Part shown: piece after piece, positions 52,201-61,200 of the stretch
Numbering within the stretch: the stretch's first letter is position 1
Layout: every line of letters begins with the position of its first letter
Origin: Nageia nagi
Taxonomy: Eukaryota > Pinophyta
Assembly: GCA_050084985.1 (NCBI GenBank)
Contig: JBITNC010000001.1
Span: 98,208,001-98,272,000 of the forward strand
DNA: 64,000 bases
Direction: 5' to 3'
The notes under the pieces: model-generated
The model's database searches: none
The model's input: the letters and a program-made list of their open reading frames with translations, nothing else
What the model was told of the DNA's origin: nothing
Position numbers and translations under genes: made by a program

Positions 52201-55200
52201 GTTAAACATAAAAATTCATTTGGCTACACTCAGGATTATAGAGTAACTAATTTGATGACATTGACCTCAATTTCAACTATTTTGTGAACAAAAAGCTTTT
52301 TCAGTGAAATTTATGATGATACATGGTATAAAACTTAACTTTGTAATATTATGAAGAATGTAGAATCAACAGAAAATAGCCAAAAGGTAAGTTCAAATTT
52401 GTTGCCAATTTCCCCCCTTAGATATTCAAGTAGTCAAATATTTAGACATCAAAGAATTGCAACAATTCCACTGTATTCCATTACATACTTTGATTAGTGC
52501 AACTAGCATCTATAAGTGTCTTCACTGGATTTGATTAATGTAACTAACATCCACACTCCATATCATTGTTGCTTACAACATTTTAAAAAAGACATGATAT
52601 TCTTGATACCTATTTGTAAAAGCTCCAATGTATAAAAAAACATATCTGAAACTGTCAATAGATATCCATCTTGAGGCATCTATATTTACATCGAAGTTAC
52701 TAATCTTAAGAGACACTTCGAAATGTATACCTATCATAAATGAATTTTAGATTTCTAAGCTAGTAGCACCTACGGCAAAGATATTATATTGTTATTATAT
52801 TTGAATATTAAACCTTATATCAAAGATACAAGGGGCATGTTTCCCAACCTTGGGGCGGCATCCCTATCATTGTCATATCCCAAACCATGAAAACGGAAAA
52901 GGGAACGTTTCCCCGCGATCATATATTTTGATGAGATGAACTTCGTTGCTCCAAAGATGCTTGAATGTATAGATTCACAACTTCATCAAGTATTTTCCTA
53001 GCATTCTAATATATGTTTTGAAGGTAGATCAATCATATTGGTGGGAGAATTAGAATAATTACCTCCAATTATGTATAAACCTCCATATGTAATTAAAACA
53101 CATGGAAAATTAATGTGGCATTTTCAACAATAGTTCTAAAACAATTTTTCAATCATATGAATAATTAACATCAAAGGTTGTGACAACTTCTCACAAATAT
53201 TAAAGATGCTAATCCGATAAGATGATTAAAAGTTATTGATTACCAAAAACATTTCCTTTCCACCCTATCTACATCTGCAACCCTTCGCCTCATTCACATT
53301 TGCAATGCTCTACTTCATTCGCTAGTGCTAGTTTCTCCTGTACGTCTCTTCCTTTTGTCCACTTGCATCTGCAACCATTGCACATTCTTCCACCTAACAT
53401 CTAAGTTTCAAAATTGATTCTTTTCTCCGCAAACTTGCAATGCAAAACTCTTTCCGCTCGCACAAGAATGTGCACGTTCATCGGTCAAGTTTACTCGTCC
53501 TCATGTGTGCTTCCATCGGCTAGATCTGTGCATCCTTACCCAAGTTGTCTATGCACTTTGTTTTGTGCAACTGTGACTGGTCAACCATGACTACACTAAC
53601 TATGGCTATGCAAATAACAACGATGACTGTGACTATGTAGACATGACTATGACTATGTAGACTTGCTTAAGACGATACATACTATGCAACAGCCAACAAC
53701 TACAACTGCCACCCACAATTAGACTTCATGCATCCAAAACAGGCTTCATCACACAACTCAGTAAAACAATTTTGAAAAGCAATCTCCTACCAACATATCT
53801 TCAAATAGATAACATCCCTTCAAAAACTATTGAATACAAAGACTAGCATCATACTCTCCCTGCAAGATCATGTTAACGATGGCAGTCAGCTCATTAAGGA
53901 TCTTCAAGGCAAGATACAGGACCAACAAGCTATTATCATTCAATTATAGAGTGTGCACACAAAACGGTCTCTTCAGAACTCTCCTAATTTCCAATATGAA
54001 TTCTCAAGGATTTCGAAAGAGTAGGTTGCTCTTTTAGTTGAACAAGAACATCTTACGAAAGAATCCACTTAACAAAGTTGGAAATTAGTTGATCAAAAAT
54101 CATGGGTTGATGTAGTGGTTGAGAAGAAGAATCCCCCACCTCTAATTGAGTTTGCAGTTCAAGCTAAGTTTGAAGCGAAAAGAGTCTGCAAAGCTAAGGC
54201 CCTCAATCTTAGGGTTCATAACAATGGATCCGCTTCAAGTAGGCAACACCTTCATTGAAAATACTCGAGTTAACAAACATCAACCTAGAGAAAGCATGGG
54301 TCTCTCCTAATTCCACATCGGTCATACACTTTAAGAATGTCAAAAAGCATTTGAAGGCCTTAGGGGACAAAAGGAAAAATTCAAAAATCTCTACAACAAG
54401 ATCTTTCTCAATGAGAATCTTACATGATTATAGGTTGATGAATAGGTAGCAGTAGCCAAAAAAGCCAACAAATGGAAAATAATTTTTAGCCTACATGCAA
54501 TCATTAGTAACTCTCCTCCTCCAACCATAAGCCTTTACCTACGAAATGACTTTTGGAATGAAAAGGGGGGGGCTAAGGAGTTGGCCACAGCTTGCTAGAA
54601 TTGTAATGGTATGACATGGTTTGCCCTTGGATCCCTTGCAAAAGTGATCAGAGGGTATGATATTATCCTCATATGTGAGACACATGAAAGCCCCAAGCAA
54701 GCCCTACACCCATCACTAGTTACTTTTGGTGGTCTAGGTATTGACAAGGTCAGTACAAGTTGTTGCTCTTAATTGGATAGAATCCATGCCTCAATGATAC
54801 TAGTATCCTCAAATCCCCATTCCAGATTCTTGTGGATTAAAGACTCTTGTGGATTAAACTCCATCATCACCCCTTTCTTCAAACATTTCATTCCCATTTG
54901 CTACTTCGCCCCAAGCATGTATAACTTTGCTATCCACATTGATAGGGACCCATACGAGGAGCTTTCTAAGGACATCACTAGGCATGCAACTATAAGAAAG
55001 GTTATATTGCTAGGGGACTTCAATGCTCAAACTAGCTTTATGCATGTGCCTCTCCATGACATCATAGCAAATGAGATGCAAACTCATGAATTAGATTTTG
55101 ATCACCTTGGTTTTGTTATAACCTCCATAAACACACAAGTTACAACTTACAGGAAACATCTTTTGGAGTTCAAAAAATCCAACAAGCTCATTATTCTCAA

Positions 55201-58200
55201 TGGACTATCTTGTTTCCCAAACTTTAGAGGGCGCACCCATTTCCCTCACAACGACGAAGCTAGTGCCCCGAACTATGCTCTTTCTTCCACCACCCTCATC
55301 AAGTTCATTTCTCACTCCAATGTTTATGATCACTCTCCCCCCTTATCGATTACTATGTACTCTCTCTCACTATCTCCACCATTACACCCCCTATTAATCT
55401 ACCACCACCTTCCTCAACTACCTCCACCTGGGTTACAATACAATTTTACTACAACTATTCCACTACCTATAAGGATCATTTGTGTCAAGTTTTTCCTATG
55501 CTTTCATCTCTCCCTCCTGTTGTCGATTGTACTACCTTCTTAGTTAAGCAATTTGGTATGCTACGATAGATTCTTACCCCCACACCATCCACACCCCTCC
55601 TCGCTCCACATGCCACTATCCCATGACCATTTGGTATAATGAGGATTGTAAATATATGCACTAAAGATTGAAACATACCATTCAATACTCTTCTTAGCTC
55701 ACAACCACCTCCTACAAAGCCTAAAAATTGCTCCTTCGAAAGCAAAAACAACTCTTCCTCTATCAATGTAGACTAGATCTCATTCATTCCCTCCAAAACT
55801 CCCCTAAAACCTTATGGTGCCTTATCCTCCCCAAAGATCAAGCCAAGAATGGGATGAGTCTTTCCACTTGGACCAGTCATGCCTCATCCCTCTATACCAT
55901 CCCTAATCAACTTACCATTAGGGTACCTTCCCCCCTACTTCCTGCCACCATCTTTTGTACAAGACATATCAAGCAAGCTACCAGAAAACTTTGCACCAGC
56001 AAAGCAAGAGATTTAGGCATGTTACAAGCGGAATTTCTAAAGCATAGCATCAACTCACTTGTTATGCCCCTTATCGATCTCTTCAACCTTGTTGTCTACT
56101 TCATCTTCCCTCACTCTTGGACTTAGCATATCCTCCACCCAATCCATAAGATGAATACCCACACAAACCCAACAATTATAGGACCATCGTGATTGGACAT
56201 GTCTTTGCTAAGCTTTATGCCACAAAATTAGGTGTGCTTCTCTCTCACATGTTGGAGGAGGGGAGGCACAATGCCACGAGCCCGATTTTTGGTAAGACCA
56301 ATAGAGAACAAATCATATCCTAGTCCTTGTGACCATTATTAAGGTGTGTTCTAGATCTTCGAGAGTTATTGTTTCTTTGTTGACTTTTGACACAATACCT
56401 TGGCATTTGCTACTTGGAAAGCTTTGGTCAATTGGCATCTCTAGATAGCTTTTAATAGCAATATCACGATTGTATGAGACAATGATAGGTCGGTTTCACT
56501 CTCCACAAGGACTTTCAAACAACATTCTCAACACCATAGGAGTGGAACAAGGTTGCCCCGTTTCTCCAACACAAATTAACAAACATCCTACTTATTCATT
56601 GGGAGTCCCTCACCGCCTCCCATTCCAGAATAAGGAGAGGATACTCAATGAGATCCGAAAGGACATTAGTCTCCCGTATACTAATTGCTCATGGATCTCT
56701 CCTACCAACCCTCTCTCCCCCAAGTTGTCTTTCTATCACAAGCACTTTCTTCAAATATAAGACAGTTGGATAGTCCCTCCAAAATACCTTATAATGCATA
56801 GCCTATGGATCCTAAGTGGACAAACTAGAGCATGTTCCCACCAGCTTCCCGTTGAATCAAATCACCACATGTCGAGGGATGAGCAAAACTGCCTATTTTG
56901 CTCCTTGGGAGAAGTAGAAACCCTTGGGAGAAGTAGAAACCCTATACAACATTAACATGTATGCCTTTCATATAATTTTTCTAGAAGATTTAAAACACAT
57001 CATCTTTGGCATATTGCGTACCTATTTATAAGCTTAAATAAATTTGATTGAAATCAGCTTGTGTCCTTTAAACTTTGGTATAACTAATCTAAATTCATTG
57101 GCAAGTCACCCAAGGTCTTCAATCATTGTGCTTCCAAGACAACATCAAACTTTGCTAAATCAATTACATAAAATCAGAATTTCATTGGATAGTTTTCCAA
57201 CTGTAATTTCATGCCTTTTATCATTCCTATGCACTTCATTACACTCTCATTTGCCATTAATTCCTGAAAATTTGGTAGTGAATCCACTTTTGGTCATGTA
57301 GACACCACTAATTTTGCATCTATGAAGTTATGAATGCTAACTAAATCAACAAGAATCGCCACAGTTCTTCACTTCACTTTGTTGTTCACTCTTGAAAGTG
57401 TGATATTCGGGAATGCCCATCATGGCAACAAGAGAAACAATTTGTATTTCTTCTTGTTTTGAGTCTTATGCAAGGTTTTCAATCACTTAATTATCAATTT
57501 TAACCAAGTGTTTAAGTTCTTCATTCACAAGTTCAATCATATGAATTCTTCCAAAAGATTTCCACTTATGCCCCTTTAGCCACACCTCCTTACCATTGAA
57601 ATGAGGGCCCTTAGAGTATAAGTCTACAATCACAGCATGATCTAGTACCCTTCCCTTTGGCCATCCAACATAGGAATTAATGGGAAATTGGATTTCATGG
57701 TGCTCTTTGTTTCTACCCTTGTTATGAAAAAAAATTTAGAGGCAATTCATGTAGTAAACCAACTCCTAAACACTCTTAATAGGCTTATACTTGTTTAATG
57801 GGTTCCTCAAGAGATGTAGGTTTCAAAGCTTTAACATAGCCTCTAATTGAATCTTTTAGTCCATCAATGTACATGGCAACAAGCCTTCTTGTAGAGATAT
57901 TCCCTACAAGTGAACTAGCTTGTTGGAACTCTTCTAAACAGTAAGCTATTGTCCCTTGTTGCTCCATGGTCTTGAGAGCCAAGATATAATCTTTTGAGTA
58001 TATGCCTCAAAATTCTTATAGAAGAAATCAATAGGATCTTAGTTGATCATTTAGGTCATGGGGGTGTTTGGAGATCCACGAAGGTTCAAATCCCAAAAAC
58101 ATCTTACAATGATGATGTTGTCATTTGATAGTGACATCATGGATAATGCTGAAGTGTAGTGCTAATATAGTTGTTGAAAGCTTCTAAACATTGGAAAAAA

Positions 58201-61200
58201 ATACAACATAATTTTTATAATCTTTACCTAGAAACTGTGTAATTCCCAAACTTAGGCCCGCTTACTCCAACAGCAGTATGGTTGCTACAATTGCCCATGT
58301 ATGCTCCAAGTCTTGTGCTTGAACAGTGTTCCTGGTCTTCCCAAAACATGTTTCAAGTACATACAAATATATTTTGCACACATGTGGAATAATCACTTTT
58401 TCTTTTTTTTTAAACTACTAACAAAGAATACAAGTTGACTTACAATATTTTGTTAATTAACATAAAAAAGGTCGCTGTTTGTCACCAAAATGTTACTTCT
58501 GACTAGAAAAGGCTTTTTAACTGAGTAAAATGCTAAAAATCTCAGTAGAACATCAATTGTTACTAAGCGAAGTTTCTTCTGAATAACAATTATAAACTTA
58601 TAACAGAAACCCAAGCAACAATATGTTGCTATTTTCCACCCATCTGAACTGCAATGAACATAAAACTCTGAAACAAGCCTACAGTTGTCTTGGCCCACAT
58701 TTACATGTACTCAACTGGCACAAGGGTTTCCTTTGACTCTCATGTTCTCAACCATTGATATCAAAAGCCAACATTTCATTTGGGCCATAGTCTCTCATCA
58801 ATTTCACCTTGTTTTGAACCCTACTATCTCCAACTTTTTAAAAGGCTATCCTCTGATAATTAAAGGAATACGTTTTGAAACACACTTAAGCATTAAACCT
58901 ACAAAACAGATAGCTTGCTCACTTTTTCTTCAACAATTCCGAATTTTATTCCACATCTAGATCAAAAACATCATAAATCAATGCTATGATCCGCTTGCTT
59001 TGCACATTTCTCCATATGCTTTCTAACAATCCAAATGTTGATTTAAATAAGCATACCCTTAGGATCTCAAAACATCATCCTAAATAGCAATTCTGCATCT
59101 TTTGTAGTCACATCCATCCATGCACTCACATCATATGTCTCTAATCTTGGATATTGCAACTAATATAGAAAAGCTCACATTGTGACATATTTTAAAGTGA
59201 GCAATCACGTTAACCTTCTTGCAAGCAGAACCTTGATAACCTTACCATGCATAAACCTTCTTCCCAATTAAGAATGTAAGAGTGAATTCCAATATTAGAG
59301 TCATCTAACATCATCCTAAATAGCAATTCCACATCTCTTGTAGTCACAACTTTCCTTGCACTCACATTGTATGTCTCTGATCTTGGATATTGTAACTAAT
59401 ATAGAAAAGCTCACATTGTGAGATATTTTAAAGTGAGCAATTACCTTAACCTTCTTGCAAGCAGAATCTTGACAACCTTACCATGAATAAACTTCTTTCC
59501 AATTAAGAATGTAAGAGTGACTTCCAATATTAGAGTCATTTAACATCATTTATTGCTTTGCAATGATGCATGAAGACAATGAATCACTTGAAACAACTGT
59601 TACCTCGGATATCCACAATCACATCTACTTCCTATTCTTAAGAGCATTGCAAGGATTCTGTAAGCCAATAGTAACCGTCTTCAATATTTGATTTTCTCAC
59701 TCTACATAACTCTATAAGCCAGCATCAAAAATGAAAAGTATTGAACTGTACAACAAATATTCAAATTGCATAACTCGGTTTTGATTGCAAGTTTGATCTG
59801 CAACTCATTGGATCAGTCAAGAATCACCAACGTAATTTTAGATTTAAGGAATGTAGCTTCTAAGGAATAATGACTGAAACAGGGAAACACAAGTTCAATT
59901 CAACTTCCTGATGCCTTATTGTTTTAATCAAAACATACCCAACATTATGAAAATTGCTTTGTAAGTACATAGAGACAGTGTGATAGGAAATATGATCCTG
60001 TAACAACATTTTACTTCATTCTAAATACTGACACGTGAATTTTCTTTGTAGTTTAACTACAAAATTCCTTGTGAAACAAGCCATTCTACATCTAAAATGA
60101 CCCACAATCATGACATGAAAATGCATACTTTTATTAAACTCTAAAATAGACAGATGATCTGTCGTGTAGCTTTTTGTTAAGCTCCTTGAATATAGATAAG
60201 TAATCTACAAACAACAATGAGACTATCACCATATATTGAGGCTATTCTGAGAATTATTTTTGTGCTTATCCCAAGTCCAGGACATTCATTGTTCAATGAA
60301 GCACTTCAAAATGTCTTCTACTTCCTAATCTTCCAAAGTCCTGGGTGCATTTCATTTGGAGATCAAGGAAATAGTCCAACATGGAGATAGATATTTTATG
60401 ACTTCTGCATGATCAAATATTCAGATACCAAATATATAGTTTAATGATTTTCTTTCTTGAATATAGAGGGAAATTTCTTTTGCCTAATTTGATAGTGGAT
60501 CCCACTTAGTATATGGTGAGGTGACACACATTTCCACATTCTTCATGAAGCTACACAATTCCTTAAGTGTAATATTCAATTGTTTTGGACCTGACCAATA
60601 AGATTAATGAAACTGAGATTACCATTAGCTGCAAATAACAACAGCATATGGTTTATAGACCTAAGTGTGACATTAAAATACATAGGTTTCACCTCACTTG
60701 TAATGAGTGACAACTCATAAACCGAACAATAAGTATTTCAATTTGATCAGACACGTTGTTTAACAGAGTAAAATACATTTCCATATAATTTGACTTGTAA
60801 GAATGTTGTCCACAATCGCAATACCAAATACTATAAATGTATTCTCCTACAAGACAAAGAAAAACTATAATACATAAAATAATTAAGCAGAAAGACATGA
60901 AAGTGAAAAACGAAAAAAGATACAATAATACATACCAATTTCAGTGCAGAAAGGGCTTGATTAACATAATAAATAAGCTTCAATTTTTTATGGAGAGCAA
61001 CCATATCTGCACGCTTCATGTTCAATTCCTGGATTTGTCTAGCAGGCTCCACCAGATCCGCATCCAAGAGTTTCACAGTAGCCTTCAATTCCTGAAGCTC
61101 GCCACATGCCTCCACTATCTTCCCGCTCAAATCCTGCAGCTGGCCCTGCGCCTCAAAAAACGAATCTGACCTAATAGAGATCTCCTTCACCAAGTGCACC

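Larger units (their letters stand above)
53280..56960 (+). mobile_element. degenerate LINE (ORF1, endonuclease, RT, finger)
   Basis: A C-rich leader (53280-53760) is followed by ORF1-like coding (SWKLVDQKSWVDVVVEKKNP near 54080, then LEKAWVSPNS near 54285). Next come an endonuclease, a reverse transcriptase missing its centre, and a terminal LWILSGQTRACSHQLPVESN with CLFCSLG (near 56805-56910) that resembles the zinc-binding RVT finger at the end of plant LINE ORF2. Stops and frameshifts are frequent. A 3' end and target duplication were not found. Confidence 0.8.
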
